Shown here one piece after another: positions 40,872 to 48,745 of a stretch of DNA of 64,000 bases (position 1 is the stretch's first letter; every line of letters begins with the position of its first letter). Made by a program: the position numbers and the translations under genes. A model generated the notes under the pieces. The model ran no database searches, had not been told where the DNA came from, and saw only the letters and a program-made list of their open reading frames with translations. This DNA is from Stieleria magnilauensis. Its GTDB lineage: Bacteria; Planctomycetota; Planctomycetia; Pirellulales; Pirellulaceae. The stretch is taken from NCBI GenBank assembly GCA_007753675.1, contig CP036432.1, positions 3,322,394-3,386,393 on the forward strand, in the 5' to 3' direction.

Positions 40872-41660
40872 ATGTGGATGCGACTGATCAAACGAATGCT
40901 GTTGGTCGGCGCATTACTCGTCGCCTCACTCGGTGCCACTGCGTTTTGGGCTCACCGCGAAACCAAAAAGGTGCCCGAATTTTACGAGCGTGCCATCGCC
41001 GCCCCGCCACCGCAAGACGTCGCCGAGTCGGTCGAACAAATCGAATCCGACGTGCAGAAACTGCAAGACGATGTTGCCCAACCCGGCCTGTGGCAAGCCC
41101 AGTTTGCCGCCGAACAAATCAACGCCTGGCTGATCGATCAACTTCCCAAGCGATTCCCCACACTGGAAGCCAAAGGGCTGCAAGAGCCTCGTGTGATGAT
41201 TCAAGACGGACTGTTGATGGCCGCCGCTCGATTCAAGGACCAGCGTCTCGACGCCGTTCTGTCATGCGAGCTAAGTGTCCAATTGACCGACCAACCCAAC
41301 CGTCTGGCCGTCTCGATCAAGCAAATCCGCGCCGGGGCGTTGCCGCTGCCACTGTCTCAATTCAAAGATCGCATCAAGTTGATCGCATCAAAGACAAACC
41401 TGAACTTGCAATGGGACACTCAGGACGGTGAATCGATCGCACTGATCGACGTCCCCGACCAGTATCCGGGGCACATGGACGGATCGGTGATCATCGAATC
41501 GATCGAACTCGCCGACCAATACCTCACCGTCACCGGACAAACCGGTGACGTGCAATCGTCAACGTTCACGCCCCAAGGGGAGATCTACAAGCTCGCTCAG
41601 CTGGACGACGAACCGGAATCCGAGACTCTCTCTGACACCAGTTCATCTCGCGGCTTGTAA
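40872..41660 (+). CDS. Membrane-anchored protein, unknown
   Basis: 262 residues with a good GAGGGAGA Shine-Dalgarno sequence 8 nt before the ATG. A single N-terminal hydrophobic segment (8-28, RMLLVGALLVASLGATAFWA) anchors it. An amphipathic stretch at about 45-75 (VAESVEQIESDVQKLQDDV) is probably a short coiled coil, followed by a domain with alternating beta strands to about 230. The tail is acidic. No family recognised. The 15-bp gap after the large secreted protein suggests an envelope-associated pair. Confidence 0.85.
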   Translation: MWMRLIKRMLLVGALLVASLGATAFWAHRETKKVPEFYERAIAAPPPQDVAESVEQIESDVQKLQDDVAQPGLWQAQFAAEQINAWLIDQLPKRFPTLEAKGLQEPRVMIQDGLLMAAARFKDQRLDAVLSCELSVQLTDQPNRLAVSIKQIRAGALPLPLSQFKDRIKLIASKTNLNLQWDTQDGESIALIDVPDQYPGHMDGSVIIESIELADQYLTVTGQTGDVQSSTFTPQGEIYKLAQLDDEPESETLSDTSSSRGL

Positions 41661-41741
41661 GCCGGCATCGACGATGCTGTCGAGGTTCGGTCCGGCATCG
41701 ACGAGCACCCTCAGCCCCTCCCTGTGATCGCTCTCTCTTCG

Positions 41742-42332
41742 CTAAGTGTCCCGCTCGCAGAACAGGGTCGCCGTCCACGCGTGACACGACTCTGACGCCT
41801 CTCCATCCGCCCGCGAGAATCGAGCCACGACCCGGGCGTCGACGCCTGGGTCGTGGCGCCAATCGACCGGAGAACCTCCAGCCGGCGGACTCGTCCATTG
41901 CAGCCGAGCTTCGAAGCAGGACGCCGTCTGGCGAATCAGTTCGTATCGTCCCCTGGCAAGTTGCCGGACCGATCCGCGGCCAGCCCCGATGTCACCTTCG
42001 AAATCCAAATAGCGCTCGCGATGATCGGCCAACCGCAGCGCCGGCGTGATGATGCGATCCATCCAACTCGCTGGCGGCTTGTCCAACTCGGGCAAGGGGT
42101 CGGTCGCCCACGTCCATAACGTTGCAGCCGACTTCGATGGGTGTTCGAGATGGTCCGCGCATGCATCACCCGCCCGCCCGCTCGATCGATCACCCGGTGG
42201 CTGGAACAACCAATCCCAATGCACCGGTCCCGCCGCGACGCGGCTCCCATCGGAGAGTTGCTGCCTGGCGAAACCGTGGCCGACCGCGTGAATCAGAATC
42301 GTGAACCGCGGCAAGGTGTCGATCGATTGCAT
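41742..42332 (-). CDS. LigD N-terminal (3'-phosphoesterase) domain protein
   Basis: 196 residues from the ATG at 42332, which overlaps the DUF4112 stop by 1 nt (TGATG). The pattern resembles the LigD_N / DNA polymerase-ligase 3'-phosphoesterase domain: PVHWDWLF at 37-43, LADHRERYLDFEGDIGAGRG (101-120) then SVRQLARGRYEL. Likely active-site residues of the family are present: H15, H38, D40 and H104. In LigD this domain trims 3' ends during end joining. Here it stands alone without ligase or polymerase. The call is based on motif resemblance only, so moderate. It forms a pair with DUF4112. Confidence 0.65.
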   Translation of the reverse strand: MQSIDTLPRFTILIHAVGHGFARQQLSDGSRVAAGPVHWDWLFQPPGDRSSGRAGDACADHLEHPSKSAATLWTWATDPLPELDKPPASWMDRIITPALRLADHRERYLDFEGDIGAGRGSVRQLARGRYELIRQTASCFEARLQWTSPPAGGSPVDWRHDPGVDARVVARFSRADGEASESCHAWTATLFCERDT

Positions 42333-42694
42333 CAGGGATCGGCCACTCGCTTCTGGAGATGTTTTTCCAATAGAACGGCGTTGCGCCGATTGGATTTCCA
42401 ATACCAATCAAACAGGTCACCGGCGATCGGCACGGCCCCAAGTGTCGCGTCGATCAAGACGTTGCCGCACATGCGGATCAACACGCCCGTCGACGCCTTC
42501 ATGCGAAACGCTTCGCCGATCAACCAGAGCCCGACCACCGCGGTGGCCGCATCGCCCACCCCCGGCAGAAGTCCCACCAACGTGTCCAACCCAAATCGGA
42601 TGCGGGTTCCGGGCAATGCAAATTTGTCATCCATCAATCCGGCGAACGTGCGGACCCGCGCCAGACGCCGCTCCACGTCTTTCCATTGCGACAT
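42332..42694 (-). CDS. DUF4112 family membrane protein
   Basis: 120 residues from the ATG at 42694 (MSQWKDVERRLARVRTFAGL); an ATG at 42724 is possible. The DUF4112 hallmarks are LPGTRIRFGLDTLVGLLPGV and GDAATAVVGLWLIGE, followed by NVLIDATLGAVPIAGDLFDW and KSNRRNAVLLEKHL. Two short hydrophobic hairpins are predicted. Function is unknown in all members I know. It is the first gene of a coupled pair with the LigD_N-like protein. Confidence 0.9.
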   Translation of the reverse strand: MSQWKDVERRLARVRTFAGLMDDKFALPGTRIRFGLDTLVGLLPGVGDAATAVVGLWLIGEAFRMKASTGVLIRMCGNVLIDATLGAVPIAGDLFDWYWKSNRRNAVLLEKHLQKRVADP

Positions 42695-42823
42695 CTCACG
42701 CACTCCCGGTTGTCGTATTGCCATTGCCCAAGACACCCAAGTTTACCTATAGCCACCTAAAACAATCGAGAGGGTGATCAACGTCAGCCCCGGCCACCAC
42801 GGTTGGGCCCAGCAACGTTCGGC

Positions 42824-42830
42824 AAGGAGG
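42824..42830 (+). promoter_or_regulatory. Strong ribosome binding site deciding a GTG start
   Basis: AAGGAGG lies 5 nt before GTG 42836 and is the strongest Shine-Dalgarno sequence I noticed in the window. It argues against the upstream TTG at 42803 as the start of the EEP-family gene. Confidence 0.8.
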
Positions 42831-42835
42831 CCGAG

Positions 42836-43933
42836 GTGGGGATCTTTTCCAAACGTCGAAGAAAAAGCTCCTTCAGTAGCACAAGTTCGCTGCTCCGCTG
42901 GTTCGGTCCGGGCGCGACCACACTCGGATTGCTTTACGCGCTCTACATGATGCTGACCGGCGGGCTGAGTTTTTCATCACTTGACGGATTGCTCGGACCG
43001 GATCCGGAGACGGCCTTTCGCGGCGAAACCATTTCGCTGGGCGACCGAACCGAACGTCCGCCCGATCGCATTCGCATCGCGACCTTCAATATTGAACACT
43101 TCGCGGACAAAAAATCCAGCATCCGAACAAACGAAGACGGCGTCGATGTGTTGGGAACGATCGCCAAGATCGTCAGCACGTTCGATGTCGTGGCGATCCA
43201 AGAACTACAGGGAGCCGACGGCATCGCCCTGCAACGACTGGTCGGACTGTTGAACGAATCGGGAGGCAACTTCGCCGCGACGATGAGCGACCCGATCGGC
43301 GAAGCCTACCTGGAATCGTACGCCTTTGTTTGGGATCGGTCACGGATCAACCTGGTGCCCGGATCCGCCTATGTGGTGCAGGATCCCGGCAAACGCATGT
43401 ATCGCGAACCGATGGTGGCGACATTCGAAACCGTGGTCCCCAAAGAGAGCCCCCAGCGGCCGTTTCGATTCACGATGATCAACGTCCACACCAAACCCGA
43501 CCGCGTCGATCCCGCCGATCAGGAGAGCGAAATCAACGTGCTGGCCGACGTCTTTCAACGCGTCCGCGAATATGAGTTTCAACAGTACTCCGAAGACGAC
43601 TTCATCTTGCTGGGCGATCTCAACGTCAGTGAAAAGAACCTCGGACAGCTGAAATTGATCCCCGGCGTGCTCTCCCTGGCGGCCGACATTCAAACCAACA
43701 TCAATCGCACCAAAACCAACGATCACATCCTGATCGACAGCAGCGTGACCGCCGAATACTCGGGGCGACTCGGCGTGATCGATTTGAAGGCCGACCTGGG
43801 CCTGACCGAAAAACAGGCCAATGCGATCAGCGATCACATTCCTTTGTGGGCCGAGTTCAATCTCTACGAACAGCCCCCCGCCACTCGAGCGACCGCCACG
43901 GCCAGTGGCCCCGGAACGCGATTGATTCAGTAG
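42836..43933 (+). CDS. Endonuclease/exonuclease/phosphatase family protein
   Basis: 365 residues from the GTG at 42836. A transmembrane segment lies at about 30-48 (ATTLGLLYALYMMLTGGLSF). The EEP fold is supported by RIATFNIEHF, VVAIQELQG (metal-binding Glu), TMINVHTKPDR, FILLGDLNVSEK (catalytic Asp, Asn) and the terminal SDHIPLWAEF (catalytic His). All active-site residues are present. The membrane anchor would place it at the envelope, possibly as a nuclease or phosphodiesterase. The substrate cannot be read. It stands alone. Confidence 0.9.
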   Translation: MGIFSKRRRKSSFSSTSSLLRWFGPGATTLGLLYALYMMLTGGLSFSSLDGLLGPDPETAFRGETISLGDRTERPPDRIRIATFNIEHFADKKSSIRTNEDGVDVLGTIAKIVSTFDVVAIQELQGADGIALQRLVGLLNESGGNFAATMSDPIGEAYLESYAFVWDRSRINLVPGSAYVVQDPGKRMYREPMVATFETVVPKESPQRPFRFTMINVHTKPDRVDPADQESEINVLADVFQRVREYEFQQYSEDDFILLGDLNVSEKNLGQLKLIPGVLSLAADIQTNINRTKTNDHILIDSSVTAEYSGRLGVIDLKADLGLTEKQANAISDHIPLWAEFNLYEQPPATRATATASGPGTRLIQ

Positions 43934-43985
43934 TGCTCCGTCAACTCTTAGATTTGGGGGTGCCGCGGAAAAGGGGTCCGGTACG

Positions 43986-44081
43986 AATGGCACGGGCATA
44001 CGTGTTGGTGTGCAGGCTTTAGCCGCCCACTGTCGCTGCGTCGCAGCGACCGGAAATCGCCCAAAGGCTAAACACCAACGG
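43986..44081. repeat. Palindromic repeat, CTGCACACCA family (second copy)
   Basis: The element holds GTGTTGGTGTGCAGGCTTTA, then GCTGCGTCGCAGC, then AGGCTAAACACCAAC. Read on the opposite strand it is about 90-95% identical to the element at 55127-55232. It lies between the EEP gene and the riboswitch region. Confidence 0.85.
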
Positions 44082-44196
44082 TTACCCAATCCGTTGTTCC
44101 TTGAGTTCGTGCCATTCGGGTCAGGTACCAAGAATGCAGAGCACCACAACCCTGGGTCACTACCACCCGAGAACCGGGTTGGCCATCCACAAAATT

Positions 44197-44263
44197 GAGG
44201 GCATTCCCTCAGCGTGGCCCGACAATCGCCACGACCCTCATGACGTGCAGGGGGGAATGCCTC
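44197..44263 (+). other. Nested hairpin of unknown function upstream of the riboswitch
   Basis: GAGGGCATTCCC (44197-44208) pairs with GGGAATGCCTC (44253-44263) with one bulge. Inside, CGTGGC (44213-44218) pairs with GCCACG (44228-44233). The 5' region from 43934 to 44340 carries no gene. Confidence 0.5.
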
Positions 44264-44342
44264 ATCACGGCCCATACATATGGGGAAACTCAAGTTTTCG
44301 GGCGCGAATCGACATAGCGTTTCAATGCCAAATCAGCTCGAA

Positions 44343-44462
44343 CGGTTCCCCCTTTCAAAGCCCTCGAAACGGCAAACCACGTGTAAGCGTGGGACGCAAA
44401 GTCATGGGTCCGGCCTGCTTCACTCGAAGCGTTCGGATCGCCAGACCACCGAAGGGGATTGC
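44343..44462 (+). promoter_or_regulatory. Candidate c-di-GMP-I (GEMM) riboswitch
   Basis: The core GGCAAACC (44371-44378) leads into a hairpin CCACGT-GUAA-GCGTGG capped by a GNRA tetraloop, then GGGACGCAAAGTC (44391-44403), the hallmark of the c-di-GMP-I aptamer. A second arm follows with GTCCG/CGGAT and an inner stem GCTTC-ACTC-GAAGC (44418-44430). The distal segment GGATCGCCAGACCACCG (about 44435-44451) resembles the conserved GUAGCC..ACCG end. An outer stem CCCCTTT (44349-44355) with GAAGGGG (44451-44457) closes it. The G of GGCAAAC that contacts the ligand is retained, which favours c-di-GMP over cGAMP. It ends about 50 nt before the secreted-protein ATG at 44512. Confidence 0.75.
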
Positions 44463-44511
44463 CAAGCTCGGCTGCGGCATCTTTTCTGCCTCGTCAATTT
44501 AGGGAACCAAA

Positions 44512-45156
44512 ATGTCACACGCATTGAACCGATTCGGCGCCGTTCGCGCCACTTTGATTGCGGGGGGATTGTGTTTGTTCGCGTCGCTGCCCGGCATCGC
44601 GACGGCAATCGAACCCGTCCTGTTCATGGTCGAAGAGGATTGGGAACTGACGATCAACGAACCCGACGTCAAAATCAACTCACCCCAGGTCGCGTTCTTT
44701 CTCTATCCCGACGCGGACCACGCCGATTGCTATTTCCAGCTGCAGATGAACTACGCCGCCGATGACGGCTACTCCAGTGGCGGTTTCCACGTCGGAGCCT
44801 TCTGTAACGAAACGCTCGTCGACGAAGAGCGAAGTCAGATTCAAGAGACGCTGTACTGCGACAACGATCGGATCGAATGGACCAGTGCGATGGCTGTCTT
44901 CAATGGCCAATTAATGTTCGCGGTCAAAGATGGACACAGCATGCAGTGGGGCCATTTCGGCGGTCCAGAATACCTGGTGCAAATGAATGACCAGGACCTC
45001 CACAGTCTCGATCATTACACGCCTGAAAAGAGCCTCGAGTCCGTGGACATCGGATTTGGGAAAAATCGAGTCGCCTCGATTCGACTCAAGACCGTCCGTT
45101 TGATCTACCTCAATGGTCACACCCAGACGATCCAGGTCAATCAATTCGCCCTGTAG
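44512..45156 (+). CDS. Secreted protein under the putative riboswitch
   Basis: 214 residues with an AGGGAA ribosome site before the ATG. A signal peptide spans 1-32 (AGGLCLFASLPGIATA). The mature protein is acidic, beta-rich and contains paired Cys residues (DHADCYFQL, HVGAFCNE, TLYCDN). It has no family I recognise; the ending IRLKTVRLIYLNGHTQTIQV looks like a beta-sandwich edge. It is the first gene after the riboswitch, and two TadE/TadG-like genes follow in the same direction, so a surface or pilus-related role under c-di-GMP control is inferred. Confidence 0.85.
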   Translation: MSHALNRFGAVRATLIAGGLCLFASLPGIATAIEPVLFMVEEDWELTINEPDVKINSPQVAFFLYPDADHADCYFQLQMNYAADDGYSSGGFHVGAFCNETLVDEERSQIQETLYCDNDRIEWTSAMAVFNGQLMFAVKDGHSMQWGHFGGPEYLVQMNDQDLHSLDHYTPEKSLESVDIGFGKNRVASIRLKTVRLIYLNGHTQTIQVNQFAL

Positions 45157-45219
45157 CAGCGCCACGATGTGCACAAAACGTCGTGGATTGTCGATCTCAT
45201 CATCTTCTCAGGTCATCTC

Positions 45220-46413
45220 ATGTCTCAAATTTCACTCCAGCGCGACCGCGCTCACCAACCCGTGACTCGTTCAACCCTTCCGCCGCGCAAACGCCGATCG
45301 GCAAAACGTCGCAAAGGCTCGGCGCTCGTCTTCAGTGTGTTTTTGGTTGCCGGACTGTTAGTGGTCTCCGCGATTGCGATCGACTTTGGACACATCAACG
45401 TTTCCCGTTCGGAAGTCAAACGGACCGCCGACGCCGCCGCCATGTCCGCGTGTTGGGAACTGTTCGACGGTGTCACCCAGGGCCAGGATGCAACCACCGT
45501 CCAGTGCCAGATCAACGACGCCGCCGCAACGATCGCCTCCAAAAACATTGTCAGTTCACGGGCGCCGACGCTGAACCCCAATGCCGACATCGAAATCGGC
45601 TACTACAATCGCGATGAACCGGGGACCCTGGACACGTCCGACTCCTCGCGTTTCAATGCCGTCCGCGTTCACGTCCGACAGACCGAAGCGAACAACTCCG
45701 CCATCCCCTTGTTCTTTGGATCGGTCACCGGCCGCGCCGAACAGTCGTTACAGGCGCAGTCCACCGCTGCTTTGTTCAAGACCATTTCCGGGTTCCACAC
45801 GCCCAGCGATGCGGGCGAGACGCTGGACATTCTGCCGATCGCCTTGGATCTGGAGACCTGGGAGCAGGTCGTCGCCAAGCAGACCGAGGATGTTTACTCG
45901 TACGCCAATGGACAGGTCACCAGCGGCAGCGACGGCTTTTATGAATGCTCGCTCTATCCGACCGGAACCGGATCGCCAGGCAACCGTGGCACCGTCGATA
46001 TCGGAGGTAGCAACAACAGCACAAGCGACCTCAGCCGGCAAATTCTGCACGGCATCTCGACTCAAGATATGGCCGACCTCGGTCACTCGCTAGAATTCGA
46101 TTCCAACGGCGAATTGGAACTCAACGGAGACACCGGAATCAGCGCGGGGATCAAAGACGAACTGGCAGCGATCATCGGCCAGCCCCGGATCATCCCCATC
46201 TTCACCAGCGTTCATGGCAACGGCAATAACGCGATGTACACGATCGTCCGTTTCGAAGGCATCCGCATCTTGAGCGTCAAGCTGACCGGTCCGATGAAGA
46301 AGAAACACCTGACGATTCAACCGGCTCCGATGGTGGCCCGATACTCGGTCTTCAAAGAAGCCCCCATCGAAGAGAGCGATTTCTTATTCACTCCCGTCAT
46401 GCTTGTCGATTAA
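45220..46413 (+). CDS. TadG-like pilus assembly / Flp-type membrane protein
   Basis: 397 residues from the ATG at 45220; the frame extends upstream to 45169 without support. A basic N-terminus (KRRSAKRRKGSALVF) precedes one hydrophobic segment (VFLVAGLLVVSAIAIDFGHI) and the stretch VSRSEVKRTADAAAMSACWE. This is the pattern of TadG/Flp-type proteins that expose a large C-terminal domain. The outer domain (about 340 residues) is beta-rich and unassigned. With the TadE-like protein downstream it likely belongs to a tight-adherence pilus. No complete tad cluster lies in this window. Confidence 0.85.
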   Translation: MSQISLQRDRAHQPVTRSTLPPRKRRSAKRRKGSALVFSVFLVAGLLVVSAIAIDFGHINVSRSEVKRTADAAAMSACWELFDGVTQGQDATTVQCQINDAAATIASKNIVSSRAPTLNPNADIEIGYYNRDEPGTLDTSDSSRFNAVRVHVRQTEANNSAIPLFFGSVTGRAEQSLQAQSTAALFKTISGFHTPSDAGETLDILPIALDLETWEQVVAKQTEDVYSYANGQVTSGSDGFYECSLYPTGTGSPGNRGTVDIGGSNNSTSDLSRQILHGISTQDMADLGHSLEFDSNGELELNGDTGISAGIKDELAAIIGQPRIIPIFTSVHGNGNNAMYTIVRFEGIRILSVKLTGPMKKKHLTIQPAPMVARYSVFKEAPIEESDFLFTPVMLVD

Positions 46414-46509
46414 ACAGCTCCCCCCGAGAGTGTTTCGGCGAATCCCGTTGCAGCCAGACGCGTTCGCAACGGGTTTTGATCTCGCCGACGCCCGATCGAG
46501 TACACAACT

Positions 46510-46962
46510 ATGAAACGAAAGCATCATCCAACGCCAGTGATTCCAGTGAACCATCCTAACCGTCGAAGAAAGTCTCGTCGCGGTGCCGCGACCGTCGAAT
46601 TTGCCCTGATCGTCCCCGTCATGCTGACCTTCACGTTCGGACTGATCGAGATGGGACGAATCAGCATGATCAAAGAAGCGGTCGTCCAAGCATCTCGCGA
46701 AGGGGCACGCGTCGGGATCCGCCCCACCGCGTCGATCGAAGACGTGCAGACGCGGGTCAACGAAGAGTTGGCGATCATGAATCTGACCAGTGCGAACGTG
46801 GTCATCACCCCCTCGTTCCTGGAAGAAGCGGAACCGGGAGACGACATCACCGTCCGGATCACGATCCCGATCAGTGAGGTCAGCTACGTCCCAGGATTCT
46901 TCGCCTTCGACGGTCTGGACATCGTTGCCGAAACCGTGATGCGGCGCGAAAGCACCGGCTGA
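46510..46962 (+). CDS. TadE-like pseudopilin
   Basis: 150 residues. The basic N-terminus is followed by RRGAATVEFALIVPVMLTFT and FGLIEMGR, the hallmark of TadE pseudopilins (Gly-Ala-x-x-Val-Glu before the hydrophobic stem). A C-terminal beta-rich part follows. TadE is part of Tad/Flp pili. It sits 96 nt after the TadG-like gene in the same direction, so the two are probably expressed together. Confidence 0.9.
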   Translation: MKRKHHPTPVIPVNHPNRRRKSRRGAATVEFALIVPVMLTFTFGLIEMGRISMIKEAVVQASREGARVGIRPTASIEDVQTRVNEELAIMNLTSANVVITPSFLEEAEPGDDITVRITIPISEVSYVPGFFAFDGLDIVAETVMRRESTG

Positions 46963-46980
46963 TCCCAGCGGGACGCGTCA

Positions 46981-47106
46981 CGGCCTGTCGATTTAGTGAG
47001 CCGACGGCGCTAGCCGCGGGCCTAGTGGTGACGACGTTGCCGTTGGAGGCCCGTGGCTAGCGCCATCGGCTCACCATTGTTTCGATCGCGATTAAGTCGA
47101 CAGGCC
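46981..47106. repeat. Nested double inverted repeat
   Basis: An inner pair of 28-nt arms, 46996-47023 and 47047-47074, is complementary with two mismatches (core GAGCCGAYGGCGCTAGCC). An outer pair, CGGCCTGTCGA (46981-46991) and TCGACAGGCCG (47096-47106), encloses it. The total is 126 bp between converging genes. It may act as a bidirectional terminator or be a mobile repeat. Confidence 0.85.
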
Positions 47107-47169
47107 GGTCAGCGACCGGCGCGTCTGGAACGCACCACACGCGACACCGGCCGGCGCCGCGTGCCGACC

Positions 47170-48609
47170 TCACCCGGACGCCTCCGGATCGGCAAAGTAA
47201 CGATTCAAGAACTGTTTGCGATCACCTTGTTCGGCCGCGAATTGAACCATCGCGTACAACCGCTGTTGATCGCGTCGCTTCTTTTCGGCCAATTGATCGT
47301 CGTCTTGGAACCGCGCCGGTAGCGGAGCACACACCTCAAAACACTGCGGCGGCCGCGGACCGGCGACCACCCCGTGGCGATCCAAGATGGAGATCGCCGT
47401 CGCAATCCGGTGGTCGTGTTTGCTGCGACGCTGCAACTGGGCATTCATCCATTCCAGCCCAAACGCCCTGCACTGCTCGCCGTGCTCGGCCATCAATTGA
47501 TACAACCGCGTGTAGAAGGCGGCATCGGGATTGGACCATTCGATGAATTGCATCTGGGTCATCAAGTCCTCTTGCGCGTACAACCACACGCACCGACTCG
47601 GCTGCCCGTCGCGACCGGCACGTCCGATCTCTTGATAATAGGACTCGATCGAACCGGGGGTCTCCGCATGCACGACCATGCGGATGTCTTCCTTATCGAT
47701 GCCCATGCCGAACGCGTTGGTCGCCAACACCAGATCGGCATCGCCGGACATGAATTCGTCCTGGACACGCCGGCGCTGGTTGCGTGGCAAATCGCCGTGG
47801 TAACAGACGTGATCAATTCCTTCGGACAGCAAGTGATCGCTGAAACGCTCCAGTGTTTTGATCAACGAAAAGTAAACGATGGCGCTGCCGGAGCGGTACT
47901 CGGGATCGCGAAGGATGTCGCGGAGCTGATTCAGTTTTTCTTCTTCGTCATAGACCGGGATCACATCCAAATGCAGGTTCGGGCGATCGATGCCTTGGTG
48001 AAACAGTTTGACTTGTGACGCATCGATGCCGATCTGGCGGTAAATGTCTCGGCGGCACTCGGCCGTCGCCGTCGCGGTCAACGCAAGCGTGGTGGGCTCA
48101 CCGATCGACGCGCGGATTTCGGCCACCCGCGTGTAGTCGGGGCGAAAATCGTGTCCCCACTGGCTGACACAATGCGCTTCATCAATCGCCAACAGACGGA
48201 CCGTCCGGCGTGACAGGGCCTCGCAGAAATCGTCTTTGCGAAAACGCTCCGGAGTGACAAACAGAATCTTGTACTGTCCTTGGGCCAAGGCTTCATAACG
48301 CGCCAACCGCGTTTCGCGATCCAACGATGAATTGATGAAACCGGCATCGATTCCCCGTCTCTGCAGCGAATCGACCTGGTCCTGCATCAACGCGATCAAG
48401 GGGGAAAGCACCAACACGATCGAGCGGTCATCGTCGACACTTGACAGTGCCGGAATCTGGTAACAGAGCGATTTTCCCATGCCGGTCGGCATCACGACCA
48501 TGGCGTGCCCCCCCGCTAAAACGTGTTCGATGATCTCTGCCTGTCCGGGGCGAAAGTCATCGTAGCCGTAGAATCGGCGGAGGAGTTCCTTGGGGGGTGG
48601 CGCATTCAT
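47170..48609 (-). CDS. RecQ-family ATP-dependent DNA helicase, short form
   Basis: 479 residues. Helicase motifs: FRPGQAEIIEHVLAG (motif 0), VVMPTGMGKSLCYQIPAL (Walker A), LLAIDEAHCVSQWGHDFRPD (DEAH and the aromatic-rich loop), ALTATAT, FSLIKTLERFSDHL, and ESYYQEIGRAGRDGQPS. The RecQ C-terminal zinc and winged-helix domain and the HRDC domain are missing or very reduced; classic RecQ is about 600 residues. The shorter C-terminus resembles short RecQ-like forms. It unwinds DNA in repair or replication. It starts on the other side of a short divergent promoter region from the GspE-like gene. Confidence 0.93.
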   Translation of the reverse strand: MNAPPPKELLRRFYGYDDFRPGQAEIIEHVLAGGHAMVVMPTGMGKSLCYQIPALSSVDDDRSIVLVLSPLIALMQDQVDSLQRRGIDAGFINSSLDRETRLARYEALAQGQYKILFVTPERFRKDDFCEALSRRTVRLLAIDEAHCVSQWGHDFRPDYTRVAEIRASIGEPTTLALTATATAECRRDIYRQIGIDASQVKLFHQGIDRPNLHLDVIPVYDEEEKLNQLRDILRDPEYRSGSAIVYFSLIKTLERFSDHLLSEGIDHVCYHGDLPRNQRRRVQDEFMSGDADLVLATNAFGMGIDKEDIRMVVHAETPGSIESYYQEIGRAGRDGQPSRCVWLYAQEDLMTQMQFIEWSNPDAAFYTRLYQLMAEHGEQCRAFGLEWMNAQLQRRSKHDHRIATAISILDRHGVVAGPRPPQCFEVCAPLPARFQDDDQLAEKKRRDQQRLYAMVQFAAEQGDRKQFLNRYFADPEASG

Positions 48610-48745
48610 GCCACTATTTTTTCCCGCCCGAGCCGACTTGGGAACGGGGCAGGCGACCCTTTTTTGCGTTGCGCGCCGTTATCGTTCATATTATCCAACC
48701 GCTACTCATGACCGACTTCTCCGATTCTCCTGGAAGACCCGCAAC

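Noticed and set aside
44100..44502. Two short plus-strand frames in the leader of 44512
   Set aside because: They cover the putative riboswitch and hairpins, have poor composition and no ribosome site. RNA structure explains the region better.
48590..48745. Longer N-terminus for the GspE-like ATPase
   Set aside because: It would need a TTG inside recQ or an ATG one base from the recQ start, and adds a stretch without family resemblance. The GTG at 48746 has a ribosome site.
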